The position numbers were made by a program, and so were the translations under genes. From assembly GCA_963696495.1 (NCBI GenBank), contig CAVOKJ010000007.1, positions 1 to 64,000 of the forward strand: 64,000 nt of DNA, read 5' to 3'. This DNA comes from Bog-756 sp963696495 (GTDB lineage: Bacteria > Actinomycetota > Acidimicrobiia > Acidimicrobiales > RAAP-2). Shown in pieces: positions 26,464-34,024 of this stretch. The notes beneath the pieces were generated by a model. The model was not told the origin of the DNA. It ran no database searches and saw only the letters and a program-made list of their open reading frames with translations. Numbering within the stretch: position 1 is the stretch's first letter; every line of letters starts with the position of its first letter.

Positions 26464-26997
26464 CTACCCCGCCGGGAGGTCCACCCGCTGGCGGGATGCC
26501 CGCGTGACGACGGCACCGGCCAGGGTCGTCACCACACCGAAGCCGATCTCGTTGGGCATTCCGTCCGGCGACTCGTTCTGTGCCCGGCTGTGGATCCGCC
26601 TCACCGTCGTCGGAAACGGGTTGAATCCGAAGAAGTACAGACAGGGCTTGTCGAGATCGAGGAGCACCGCCCCCACCATGGCGGCGACGGTCGAAGCCCG
26701 GGACCGCCGGTCCACGGCGAGCGTCGCCGCCGCCATGGCGGCGAGCCCGAGCACGCCATCCCGTTTGGCGGCGGCCAAGAACCGGTCGTAGCTTCCCTCG
26801 ACCCGCTTGTCACACCCCCAGTGGGGGATGGTGTCCAGTGCGAGATGGGATCCGACGCCGACCAGGAATGCGGTGACCGGCCGGCCTTCCAGTGCCCGGC
26901 CGATGAGTACGCCCGACAGCGCATGGTTGGTCACGAACACAGGGGACACTCTGGCAGACCCGGGGCGGTTCGAGGGACCGCCCTCCGGCGCCGGCAC
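26464..26997 (-). CDS. YdjM/DUF457-like membrane protein
   Basis: 177 residues if started at the GTG at 26997; a GTG at 26943 (VFVTNHALSG) is equally plausible. After a short polar lead come the TNHALSGVLIGRAL and AFLVGVGSHLALDTIPHWG blocks. The conserved His residues and Asp-x-x-P-H are reminiscent of the membrane-bound YdjM/DUF457 proteins annotated as putative metal-dependent hydrolases. Hydrophobic segments occur near residues 22-50, 82-105 and 150-165. Substrate is unknown. It is a single gene downstream of the PPTase on the same strand, separated by a GC-rich inverted repeat near 26395-26420. Confidence 0.55.
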   Translation of the reverse strand: MPAPEGGPSNRPGSARVSPVFVTNHALSGVLIGRALEGRPVTAFLVGVGSHLALDTIPHWGCDKRVEGSYDRFLAAAKRDGVLGLAAMAAATLAVDRRSRASTVAAMVGAVLLDLDKPCLYFFGFNPFPTTVRRIHSRAQNESPDGMPNEIGFGVVTTLAGAVVTRASRQRVDLPAG

Positions 26998-27104
26998 TTC
27001 CGCCGTCGGGCGGCGGGGAGCGGCGCGCTGTCCTTCCCGGGTCCTCGACGTCGGGTGCGACCGGATGGCCCGTCACAGGGGCCCGTGTCCGGGCCGGATC
27101 GTGG

Positions 27105-27257
27105 TCAGATCCAGGATTCGCCGAGGTTGAGGGCGACCGCAGCCGGCCCTTCGTTCCGGTGCAGCAGCCGATCGATCATCTCCGCCTGTTGCCGGATCAA
27201 CTGGGCGAACTCCTGGTTGGACATGGCCAGGATCTCGTCCTCCGTCGGGTACTCCAC
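27105..27257 (-). CDS. Small 50-residue protein, unknown
   Basis: A GTG start at 27257 has GGAGG ideally placed 7 nt upstream, and the frame ends at a TGA at 27105. The protein is acidic at the start (EYPTEDEI), amphipathic helical in the middle (NQEFAQLIRQQAEMIDRLL) and ends in a more hydrophobic tail with Trp. I recognise no family. The Gln/Glu/Leu pattern suggests a single helix able to pair with a partner. It stands alone between two gaps. The strong ribosome-binding site and non-random sequence support a real gene. Confidence 0.55.
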   Translation of the reverse strand: MEYPTEDEILAMSNQEFAQLIRQQAEMIDRLLHRNEGPAAVALNLGESWI

Positions 27258-27418
27258 GCTGCGACCTCCGCCTCCGGGCCCCCGCGCCCGCCATCCTGCC
27301 CACTCGGAGTGCCGCCCGCAACCGGTAGGCCAGGGTGGCGGGGGCTACGACGCCATCCCGTGGCGGTTGCAACTCTCAGTCGCTATAACTAGCCTGCTGG
27401 CAAGCGGGAACCGTTGCT

Positions 27419-27458
27419 ACGGTGGCCACAGCCCCCGGCGGAGACCTGTGGCCACCGT
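27419..27458. terminator. Strong hairpin downstream of the arsenic operon
   Basis: ACGGTGGCCACAG at 27419-27431 pairs perfectly over 13 bp with 27446-27458, leaving a 14-nt loop. It is 55 nt past the end of the SnoaL-like gene on the minus strand. There is no T-run on that side, so if it ends transcription it is an actinobacterial-type hairpin without a U-tract. Confidence 0.5.
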
Positions 27459-27512
27459 GGCCCTTTCTCGGTCGACCGGCGAGTCGGGCTCCATCCGTCG
27501 AGGCCGGACCGC

Positions 27513-27872
27513 TCACGTCGGGGTCCGCTGGATGAAGATCTCGACACGGGTGATCAGACCCGCCGCATCGGTGTCGAACACCAGGACCTCGTGCGTCACG
27601 TCCCTCGACCCGGCGATCTCCATGGTCTCGGTGAGCTGCACCACGACCACCGACCGGTCGGAGACGACCCGTTCGACGGCCAGGTCGTAGTCGACCAACG
27701 TGGGGAGAAGAGCGGCCAGGTAGTCGACATAGGGACGCCTCGGGGTGAAGACGTCGCCGAAGGGACCGACACGGACGACATCGGGATGCAGACACTCGGC
27801 CAACGCCACCCAGTCGTGGGCCACCATGCGCGCGAGGTATCGGAGGACGACGGTCTCGGGCTCGTCGGTCAT
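27513..27872 (-). CDS. SnoaL-like / NTF2-fold protein
   Basis: 119 residues from the ATG at 27872, with GAGG about 9 nt upstream; an earlier in-frame start at 27890 has no site. The pattern is that of the NTF2/SnoaL fold: an opening helix with VVLRYLARMVAHDWVALAECL, HPDVVRVGPFGD, a YVDYLAALLPTL helix and a long beta-strand meander ending in VEIFIQ. Such proteins are small isomerases, hydrolases or ligand-binding subunits, and nothing fixes the substrate. It begins next to the arsC stop, so it is the last gene of the arsenic transcript. An arsenic-related role is possible but unproven. Confidence 0.65.
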   Translation of the reverse strand: MTDEPETVVLRYLARMVAHDWVALAECLHPDVVRVGPFGDVFTPRRPYVDYLAALLPTLVDYDLAVERVVSDRSVVVVQLTETMEIAGSRDVTHEVLVFDTDAAGLITRVEIFIQRTPT

Positions 27873-27874
27873 CG

Positions 27875-28306
27875 TCACAACCTCGCACAATTGCCGGGTC
27901 CGGGCACCGCGGCCAGCACGTCGGCGAGGAGAGCCCGGACCCGACGGTCGATCTCGTCGACGAGGGGACGTACCTCGGCAACCGATCTGCCTGCGGGATC
28001 GGCGATCTCCCAGTCCAGATGCAACGTTCCCGGGTAGACCGGGCAGGTGTCACCGCAGCCCATGGTCACGATCACGTCTGCCGCCCGGGCCGTCGCGTCG
28101 GTGAGCGGTTTGGGGAACTCTCGGGTGGGGTCCAGTCCCCGCTCGACGAGGACGGCGACCACCGAGGGATCGAGCTGGTCGGCCGGCTCCGAGCCGGCCG
28201 ACTCGACGGTGATCCGGCCCTGGGCGTAGTGGTCGAGGAGGACTCGGGCGGCGAGGCTTCGCCCGGAGTTGTGGACACAGAGGAACAGCACGGCCGGCGT
28301 GGTCAC
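27875..28306 (-). CDS. arsC: Arsenate reductase, LMW-phosphatase type
   Basis: 143 residues. The phosphatase-type active site C-x5-R is CVHNSGRS with Cys10. The second signature, TMGCGDTCPVYPG, is followed by DWEIADP; these occur in thioredoxin/mycothiol-linked arsenate reductases. It reduces arsenate to arsenite in the cytoplasm. The start overlaps the stop of the upstream aquaporin gene by 4 nt, so the two are coupled. This fits a route in which arsenite then leaves through the channel. Which thiol donor it uses cannot be read from sequence; mycothiol is likely in an actinobacterium. Confidence 0.9.
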   Translation of the reverse strand: MTTPAVLFLCVHNSGRSLAARVLLDHYAQGRITVESAGSEPADQLDPSVVAVLVERGLDPTREFPKPLTDATARAADVIVTMGCGDTCPVYPGTLHLDWEIADPAGRSVAEVRPLVDEIDRRVRALLADVLAAVPGPGNCARL

Positions 28307-29100
28307 GAGGAGTCTCCACTCGGGGTCGGTGATGCGGGGCGGGCTGGCACCGGATGCCCCTCCCGGTGCTCGATCTCGCCGGTGACGACGTGGGCGTGGC
28401 GCGGGAACATGATGTCGGCGGCCTCGTCAGAGGTGATGTCGGGGTAGAGCACCTTGATCAGCACGACGGCCAGGGCCCCGCCGAGCACCTGGGCCGCGAC
28501 GAAGCTGGGGACCGACGACGGAGCGATGCCGGCGAACGTGTCGGAGAACATCCTGCCCACCGAGATGGCCGGGTTGGCGAAGCCGGTCGAACTCGTGAAG
28601 AAGTACGCGGCACCGATGTAGGCCCCGACGGCTGCGGCGGCGCTGCGGGAACGTCCGCTCCGGGCCAGGGCGAAGATCACCAGGATCAGGCCCAGCGTGG
28701 CTACCACCTCGGCGAGGAAGTGCGCCGGCGTGGCCCGCTGCTTCGTCGAGATGCTCACGGCCGCCTTCGAGAACATCAGGTTGGCCACCACGGCCCCGCC
28801 CACACAGCCGATCACCTGGGCCGGCAGGTACGCCGACGCCGTGCGCCAGCTGACGCCCCCGAACGTCGCGTCGACGAAGGAGACCACCGGGTTGTAGTGG
28901 GCACCCGACACCGGCCCGAACATGAGGATGATGACGTACAGGCCGGCCGCAGTTGCTGCCGCGTTCTCCAGGAGCTCGAGCCCGGCATTGCCCGGGGAGA
29001 GCTGCTGAGCGGCGATCCCGGAACCGATGACGATGGTGGCCAGGAACGCGCTACCCAGCAGCTCGGCGATCAGGCGGCGCCAGAGCGGGGGGTCACCCAT
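28303..29100 (-). CDS. Aquaporin-family channel, AqpS-like (probable arsenite efflux)
   Basis: A 265-residue protein with six membrane segments and the two half-helix loops of MIP channels. The first reads SGAHYNPVVS, with NPV in place of NPA, and the second is GFANPAISVGR. A polar C-terminal tail of ~40 residues follows. MIP channels coupled to ArsC, as in the known AqpS systems, let arsenite run out of the cell down its gradient. It lies in order arsI, channel, arsC, with a 4-nt overlap to arsC and 51 nt after arsI. A general glycerol or water channel is the alternative, but the context favours arsenite. Confidence 0.8.
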   Translation of the reverse strand: MGDPPLWRRLIAELLGSAFLATIVIGSGIAAQQLSPGNAGLELLENAAATAAGLYVIILMFGPVSGAHYNPVVSFVDATFGGVSWRTASAYLPAQVIGCVGGAVVANLMFSKAAVSISTKQRATPAHFLAEVVATLGLILVIFALARSGRSRSAAAAVGAYIGAAYFFTSSTGFANPAISVGRMFSDTFAGIAPSSVPSFVAAQVLGGALAVVLIKVLYPDITSDEAADIMFPRHAHVVTGEIEHREGHPVPARPASPTPSGDSS

Positions 29101-29151
29101 ACGGTCGGGTGCCGGGCTGCGCTGCTGACGAGCCCTCAGCCGAGGTGACGC

Positions 29152-29616
29152 TCAGCAGCATGCCGTCGTCTCGGTGGCGGGCGCCGGGGTCCCGGCACAG
29201 CAGGCGGCTTCGGGCTTCCCCGCGTCGGGGGCCGCATCCGGGTCGTCCGCCAACACCGTGTACACCTCCCAGGGGACGCCGTCCTGGTCCTCGACCCAGA
29301 CCTTGTCCTGGACGGCGTAGCAGCAGGATGTGGCTTCCTCTGTCGCCGTGACCAGGTCCGCACCCGAGAGCCGGCCCGCGGCCGCGGTGACGTCGTGCGA
29401 CGTCTCGACCTCGACGCCGAGGTGGTTGAGGGCACCGAGCGTGCCCTGACCCCTGGCCGAGCTCTCGATGAGGACCAGTTTGAGCGGTGGATCGGCGACG
29501 GCGAAATTTGCGTATCCCGGCCGGCGCTTGGCCGGCTCCGTGCCGAAGAGCTTGGTGTAGAACTCGACGGCCCCGTCGATGTCGGCCACGTTCAGCGCAA
29601 GTTGCACTCTCGGCAT
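29152..29616 (-). CDS. arsI: ArsI/CadI-type C-As lyase (VOC fold)
   Basis: 154 residues from the ATG at 29616, with GAGGAG 6 nt upstream. It is a single vicinal-oxygen-chelate domain. Gln5, His65 and Glu117 are placed as the iron ligands of ArsI, and the vicinal pair Cys98-Cys99 (SCCYAVQDKVW) matches its trivalent organoarsenical site. The C-terminus has two further Cys pairs (AACCAG and a terminal CC). ArsI splits the carbon-arsenic bond of methylarsenite with O2, giving arsenite. It is the first gene of the minus-strand arsenic unit, divergent from arsR across 79 nt. Some relatives are annotated as cadmium-induced CadI. Confidence 0.85.
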   Translation of the reverse strand: MPRVQLALNVADIDGAVEFYTKLFGTEPAKRRPGYANFAVADPPLKLVLIESSARGQGTLGALNHLGVEVETSHDVTAAAGRLSGADLVTATEEATSCCYAVQDKVWVEDQDGVPWEVYTVLADDPDAAPDAGKPEAACCAGTPAPATETTACC

Positions 29617-29695
29617 GTTGGACTCCTCTAGTATCGATATCGGTCGATGCGTTGAGTATGGGCTATACATCGATGACTGTCAATGGGAGACCGCC
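29617..29695. promoter_or_regulatory. Divergent arsI/arsR promoter-operator region
   Basis: 79 nt between arsI and arsR, unusually A+T-rich for this window. It holds two perfect 8-nt palindromes sharing an ATCGAT core: TATCGATA at 29632-29639 and CATCGATG at 29668-29675. It also has a near-copy, TATCGGTCGATG, between them. Such spaced symmetric sites are expected for the ArsR dimer. GGGAG at 29685-29689 is the ribosome-binding site of arsR. Confidence 0.55.
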
Positions 29696-30049
29696 ATGCG
29701 CAAGTCAGCTTCCCCGATCGCCGTGCGGGACTCCTCCGAGCTCTGCTGTGCATCCGTCCTGGCCGCCCCGCTCGATGCCGCCGACGCCACCCAGCTGGCC
29801 CGCGGGTTCAGTGCGTTGGCCGACCCTGTGAGGCTCCGAGTTCTCAGCATCCTGGCCGCGGCACCCGATGGCGAGGTCTGCGTCTGCGACTTCGTAGAGC
29901 CGCTCGGCAAGAGCCAGCCCACCGTCTCCCACCATCTCAGGATCCTGAGCGAGGCCGGGCTGGTGGAAGGCGAGCGGCGAGGCAAGTGGGTCTGGTACAC
30001 GCTCAACCGGGCCCGTCTGGCCGAGCTCCAGGCCACCATCGCCGGCTGA
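29696..30049 (+). CDS. arsR: ArsR-family arsenic-responsive repressor
   Basis: 117 residues from the ATG at 29696, with GGGAG 7 nt upstream. It is a winged helix-turn-helix with DPVRLRVLSIL, the recognition helix in SQPTVSHHLRIL, and WYTL in the wing. Cys62-Val-Cys64 sits at the start of the helix used for arsenite in classical ArsR. A second pair, Cys17-Cys18, lies near the N-terminus, as in the corynebacterial type that binds through N-terminal cysteines. It should bind the palindromes between itself and arsI and release them when arsenite or methylarsenite binds. It is followed 98 nt downstream by the chrA-type gene. Confidence 0.9.
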   Translation: MRKSASPIAVRDSSELCCASVLAAPLDAADATQLARGFSALADPVRLRVLSILAAAPDGEVCVCDFVEPLGKSQPTVSHHLRILSEAGLVEGERRGKWVWYTLNRARLAELQATIAG

Positions 30050-30147
30050 CACCGTGCTTCGAGGTCAGGGCCCACGTGCGGGGTCCGCTCCGCTCCCCCA
30101 CTGTCGCCGCCTGGGCTCCGCCGACATCCTTTGTGACCCGGGTGGAC

Positions 30148-31314
30148 ATGCCTGAACCGACCGACGAGCCGGTCCCGCTGTCCACCATCGTCCGCGAGTG
30201 GGGGCGCATCGGTGTCATCGGGTTCGGCGGGCCGCCGGCCCACATCACCCTCTTCCGCAGCCTGTGTGTCGACGAGCGGCGATGGCTCACGGACCACGAG
30301 TTCGAGGACGGAATCGCCGCCACCAACCTCCTCCCCGGCCCTGCCTCCACCCAGCTCGCCATCTACTGCGCCTGGCGGCTGCGGGGAGCGGTCGGGGCGG
30401 TCATCGGCGGGGTCTGCTTCATCCTCCCCGGGCTCGCCATCATCCTGGCCCTCTCGGCGCTGTTCCTGGCTGACCATCCACCGCCGTGGGTCCTCGGTAT
30501 CGCCGCCGGCGCCGGCGCCGCTGTTCCCGCGGTGGCCCTCGGTGCGGCACTCAGCCTGCTGCCCGCCAGCTGGAAACGGGCGGGATCGGGACGGGTGATC
30601 CGGTTCCGATGGGCGGCCTACTTCTGTGCCGGGGGACTCTCTGCAGCCCTGGTGGGGCCCTACCTCGTCCTGATCCTGGTCGGCTGCGGCGTGCTCGAGA
30701 TCGCCCTTCGGGCCCGGGAGGCAGGGCATCGGCGGCGTGGTGCGGCTGCCCTGGTTCCGGTCACCGCCCTTCCGGCGATCACCGGTGGAGTGATGGCCCT
30801 CTGCTGGGTGGCATTCAAGGTCGGGGCGCTCTCCTACGGTGGAGGATTCGTCATCATCCCGCTGATGCAGCACGACGCCGTCGTCACGTACCACTGGATG
30901 ACCGGCGCCCAGTTCCTGAACGCAGTGGCCCTGGGCCAGATCACCCCGGGCCCGGTGGTCCAGACAGTCGCCGTGGTGGGCTACGCCGCCGGCGGACTAT
31001 GGGGTGGTCTGCTCGCCGCCACCGTGGCCTTCGCCCCCTCGTTCGTGTTCATCATCGCCGGGGCGAGGCACTTCGATCGCCTCCGGACCGATCCCAGGAT
31101 CCAGGCCTTCTTCACCGGCGCCGGTGCGGCGGTCATCGGAGCCATCGCCGGTTCGGCCATCCCCCTCGGGCTCGAACTGCAGCATCTCTGGCAACTCGGC
31201 GTCCTGTTGATGGCCACCGTCTGGCTCCTCGGGCTGCGCCGGGGAGTGGTCCCGGTGCTGCTCGCCGCCGGCGCCCTCGGGATGGTCGCCGTCCTCGCCG
31301 GTGCGCCGTCCTGA
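30148..31314 (+). CDS. chrA: ChrA-type chromate transporter (two-domain)
   Basis: 388 residues from the ATG at 30148; in-frame GTGs at 30133 and 30142 are alternatives. Two homologous CHR halves are visible. The first has GVIGFGGPPAHI and AATNLLPGPASTQLA. The second has GALSYGGGFVIIPLM and ALGQITPGPVVQT. About 10-12 hydrophobic segments are present and the size matches long-chain ChrA. These proteins export chromate, driven by the proton gradient. Its place behind arsR suggests co-expression with the arsenic genes, perhaps as a joint oxyanion resistance locus. Transport of another anion cannot be excluded. Confidence 0.85.
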   Translation: MPEPTDEPVPLSTIVREWGRIGVIGFGGPPAHITLFRSLCVDERRWLTDHEFEDGIAATNLLPGPASTQLAIYCAWRLRGAVGAVIGGVCFILPGLAIILALSALFLADHPPPWVLGIAAGAGAAVPAVALGAALSLLPASWKRAGSGRVIRFRWAAYFCAGGLSAALVGPYLVLILVGCGVLEIALRAREAGHRRRGAAALVPVTALPAITGGVMALCWVAFKVGALSYGGGFVIIPLMQHDAVVTYHWMTGAQFLNAVALGQITPGPVVQTVAVVGYAAGGLWGGLLAATVAFAPSFVFIIAGARHFDRLRTDPRIQAFFTGAGAAVIGAIAGSAIPLGLELQHLWQLGVLLMATVWLLGLRRGVVPVLLAAGALGMVAVLAGAPS

Positions 31315-31370
31315 GTCGGTCCCGCCTCCATCCACCGCCCGGACGCGGAGGATCGTTAACATCGGCGGCC

Positions 31371-31535
31371 ATGATGAAGCGCAAGAAGAACAAGTCTGAG
31401 GACAGGCCGGACCCCGGGCCGATCGGGCTGTCCCAGGCCGCCGAGGAGCTTTCGGTCGCCGTCGAGGAGTTCGACCGCCGTGCCGCATCCTGGGGCGCCA
31501 AGGCCTCGAAAGGGGACCTCGCACTCACCCGGTAG
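31371..31535 (+). CDS. Small 54-residue basic/helical protein, unknown
   Basis: A frame from the ATG at 31371 to a TAG. It has a very basic head (MMKRKKNKSED) and an amphipathic helix (SQAAEELSVAVEEFDRRA). No family is recognised. GGAGG lies about 20 nt upstream, too far for a normal site, so the start is uncertain. It sits between the chrA-type gene and another small helical protein. Confidence 0.35.
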   Translation: MMKRKKNKSEDRPDPGPIGLSQAAEELSVAVEEFDRRAASWGAKASKGDLALTR

Positions 31536-31738
31536 GCGAGCCAGGTCCGCCGGGCGCCGGGCGCCTCGACGCTGACGGTCCCGCGTCGATCCTCCGTTCG
31601 ATCCTGTAGTCGTCCGGGCGTTCTCCCGTGCGGTGGTGACCACGGTTGGTGGCTGCACTGGCACTGACCAGGACGAATATCCCACTACCGGTTGCAGAGC
31701 CAGCCGACCCCTGTCACCCTCGAAGTGGGGGAATGGGT

Positions 31739-32113
31739 ATGGCGGCCTATCGCGAGTGGGAAATCGAGTTCAGTCAGACCATGACCACGTTGGTCACCGT
31801 GCTGGACGGATGTCAGAGAACCTGCGACACGAGACACGTTCCAGCCCTCGTCGCCGACTCCGACCAGTTGCTGGCCGTGGCGCGTGACGTCGAGGAGGGG
31901 CTGGCGGCGCGACCCTGCCCGATTCCGAGCGTGGACAGGCGGCTCACTGGGCTGGCCCGCGCCTACCATCTGCACGGTTCGTCGTTGGAGCTGCTGGCGA
32001 AAGATGGCGCAAAGGTGGACTGGCCAGCCGTCGGGGATCAGCTCCACGTGCTGCACCAGCTGCTGGCCCAGACCGTGACGATGATGCAAGAGCATTCTCT
32101 GCGCTCCGACTAG
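31739..32113 (+). CDS. Hypothetical helical protein, 124 residues
   Basis: Starts at the ATG at 31739 with GGGG 8 nt upstream; ATG 31733 is also possible. The sequence is mostly helical, with FSQTMTTLVTVLDGCQRTC, DSDQLLAVARDVEEGL and a closing QLHVLHQLLAQTVTMM. Leu and polar residues alternate as in a helical bundle, and there is one Cys pair and a single Pro-rich turn. It has no signal peptide and no membrane segment. I do not recognise it. It is monocistronic as far as can be seen. Confidence 0.5.
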   Translation: MAAYREWEIEFSQTMTTLVTVLDGCQRTCDTRHVPALVADSDQLLAVARDVEEGLAARPCPIPSVDRRLTGLARAYHLHGSSLELLAKDGAKVDWPAVGDQLHVLHQLLAQTVTMMQEHSLRSD

Positions 32114-32526
32114 TCCGGCGAAGGGTCGACCAGCACCGGCAGGGTGCGCACGAAGCAACGGACGCCGCCTCGGACCTCGTCTCGACCCCTTCGCACCCCT
32201 CGACTCCTGACGGGACGTCGGTGGCCAACGGCCGCCGCCGGGGCTCTGGACAGCGCCATCAGCCCGCTCCTTCAACCGATGGTCGCCGGCAGCATCACGC
32301 TCCACCGGAGCTGCTCCGCCCGTGAACCGCACCTGAGGAGTCCGTGGCACCCCACACTCGGCCCCATGAACTGCGATCTTTGAATTCCTTCGGACACACG
32401 GATAGGGTCGGAATCGCTTCCACTTGTCGGCCGACGGATGTACGCGGTCGATCGGTGGAGATCACGGCGGGCCGCAAATCGACGCAGCCCGGGGGTCACA
32501 CATCGGGCGCGGATTGGAGCTGCCCG
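32114..32526. other. 413-nt intergenic region
   Basis: No gene is supported on either strand. The downstream gene's frame is open from 32344, but its ribosome-binding site (GGAG) and hydrophobic start place it at 32527, so 32114-32526 is probably leader and promoter. No clear promoter is seen. Confidence 0.35.
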
Positions 32527-34017
32527 ATGGACCGGTGGGTCATATCACTGCAGGAACTGTGGAAGTGGCTGATCGGGGACGGACCTCGTCCCGGTCGTCA
32601 CTCGGTGTTGCTCCTTGGCGGCACCGTCGTCCTTCTCTGCGGCCTGGGGGTTCTGGCGGCCGGGGTCCTCAAGGGATCGGACGGGGACGCCAACGCGCTG
32701 ATCAACGGACCGACGACGACGACCACGACGACGACCACGACTGGCACGGCCGGATCCCCCAGTGGGCACGACATCGCACAGGCTCCGTTCACGGCCCCGG
32801 ACACGACGACGGCACCTCCGTCCTCCGGCTCGGGAAGCAAGTTTCCGGCCACGACCGAGAGCACCCGTGGCGGAGGGGGGTCGCCCGCTGCAGACCCGGC
32901 GACGGCCGTCACCGCGGCCTCCTCCACCAGCACCGTCGTCACCAGCTCCAGCGCACCACGGGCCGGGCCGCCATCGCCGACCGGCGTGACCATCATCCAG
33001 GGGAAGGGGTGGGCCAGGGTCTCCTGGAGTGAAGCCGCTTCACCCGGCGGCACGGTTCTGGGATACGACGTCTACGTAGGATCCACACCCGGCGGCGAAG
33101 CCGCCGCCCCGGCGAACGGCTCCTCACCGGTGCAGGGCCATACCTACACCGTCACCCATCTGCAGGTCGACGTGCCCTACTACGTCACCGTCCGGGCGTC
33201 GGGCCCCAGCGGGCTGTCCGGGCCCTCGGCTGAAGCATCGACCCCGTCGGTGCCGAGTCCACCCGATTCGAGCTCCCTGTCGAGTCCGGTGGTGGGCATG
33301 GCCTCCAACCCGGCCGGTTCGGGCTACTGGCTCGCCGACGCCCGAGGGGACGTGTCGGCCCACGGGGACGCGGTGGACTATGGCTCGGCCGCCTCCCTGC
33401 GCCTGGCCGCCCCGGTGGTGCAGATCGTGGCGACCTCTGACGGAGGGGGATACTGGCTGGTGGCTGCCGACGGCGGGGTGTTCTCCTTCGGGGATGCCGG
33501 GTACTTCGGGTCGATGGGCGGAGCGCCCCTGAACGACCCGGTTGTCTCCCTGGTCGCCTCCCCGGACGGACAGGGCTACTGGCTGGTGGCCGTCGACGGA
33601 GGCGTCTTCTCCTTCGGGGATGCGGAATTCCTGGGATCGTTGGGGGGACGGTCGCTGGCGGCCCCGGTGGTCGGCATGGCCCTCGATCCGGCCACCGGTG
33701 GCTATTGGGAGGTCGACAGCGACGGAGGCGTCTTCGGATTCGATGCGCCGACCTTCGGATCACCGGCATCGAAGCAGCTGAACGGTCCGGTCATCGGGAT
33801 GGCGGCGACCACGGACGGGAACGGCTACTGGTTGGCGGCAACCGACGGGGGACTATTCGCCTACGGGGATGCCGGATTTCACGGGTCCCCTGCGGCGTTC
33901 CCACTCCGAGCCCCGGTCGTCGGGCTCAGCCCCGACCAGTCCACCGGTGGCTATTGGGTGGTGGCGGCAGACGGTGGGGTCTTCAGCTACTCGGCTCCCT
34001 TCATGGGGGCGGCCTGA
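32527..34017 (+). CDS. Membrane-anchored FN3 and DGG-repeat (propeller-like) protein
   Basis: 496 residues from the ATG at 32527, with GGAG 8 nt upstream. A short cytoplasmic head and one membrane helix (VLLLGGTVVLLCGLGVLAAG, about 30-49) come first. A Thr/Ser-rich stalk of ~100 residues and a fibronectin type III domain (about 155-240) follow. Six ~42-residue repeats of the G-Y-W-L-V-x-x-D-G-G-V-F-S-F-G-D-A type complete the protein. The repeats are typical of Acidimicrobiia surface proteins and probably form a beta-propeller. The protein is likely displayed outside the cell to bind glycans or partners, which is an inference. A related repeat array ends the protein at 51682-53481. Confidence 0.75.
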   Translation: MDRWVISLQELWKWLIGDGPRPGRHSVLLLGGTVVLLCGLGVLAAGVLKGSDGDANALINGPTTTTTTTTTTGTAGSPSGHDIAQAPFTAPDTTTAPPSSGSGSKFPATTESTRGGGGSPAADPATAVTAASSTSTVVTSSSAPRAGPPSPTGVTIIQGKGWARVSWSEAASPGGTVLGYDVYVGSTPGGEAAAPANGSSPVQGHTYTVTHLQVDVPYYVTVRASGPSGLSGPSAEASTPSVPSPPDSSSLSSPVVGMASNPAGSGYWLADARGDVSAHGDAVDYGSAASLRLAAPVVQIVATSDGGGYWLVAADGGVFSFGDAGYFGSMGGAPLNDPVVSLVASPDGQGYWLVAVDGGVFSFGDAEFLGSLGGRSLAAPVVGMALDPATGGYWEVDSDGGVFGFDAPTFGSPASKQLNGPVIGMAATTDGNGYWLAATDGGLFAYGDAGFHGSPAAFPLRAPVVGLSPDQSTGGYWVVAADGGVFSYSAPFMGAA

Positions 34018-34024
34018 ACGGTGC

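Noticed and set aside
22800..26516. Very long minus-strand frame (over 1200 codons) opposite the NRPS-like gene
   Set aside because: The plus strand has full NRPS domains and the PPTase occupies another minus frame. The long frame is a by-product of high G+C and has Arg/Pro/Gly-rich, domain-free sequence.
27159..27392. 77-codon plus-strand frame
   Set aside because: It overlaps the better supported 50-residue minus-strand gene, which has a perfect ribosome-binding site.
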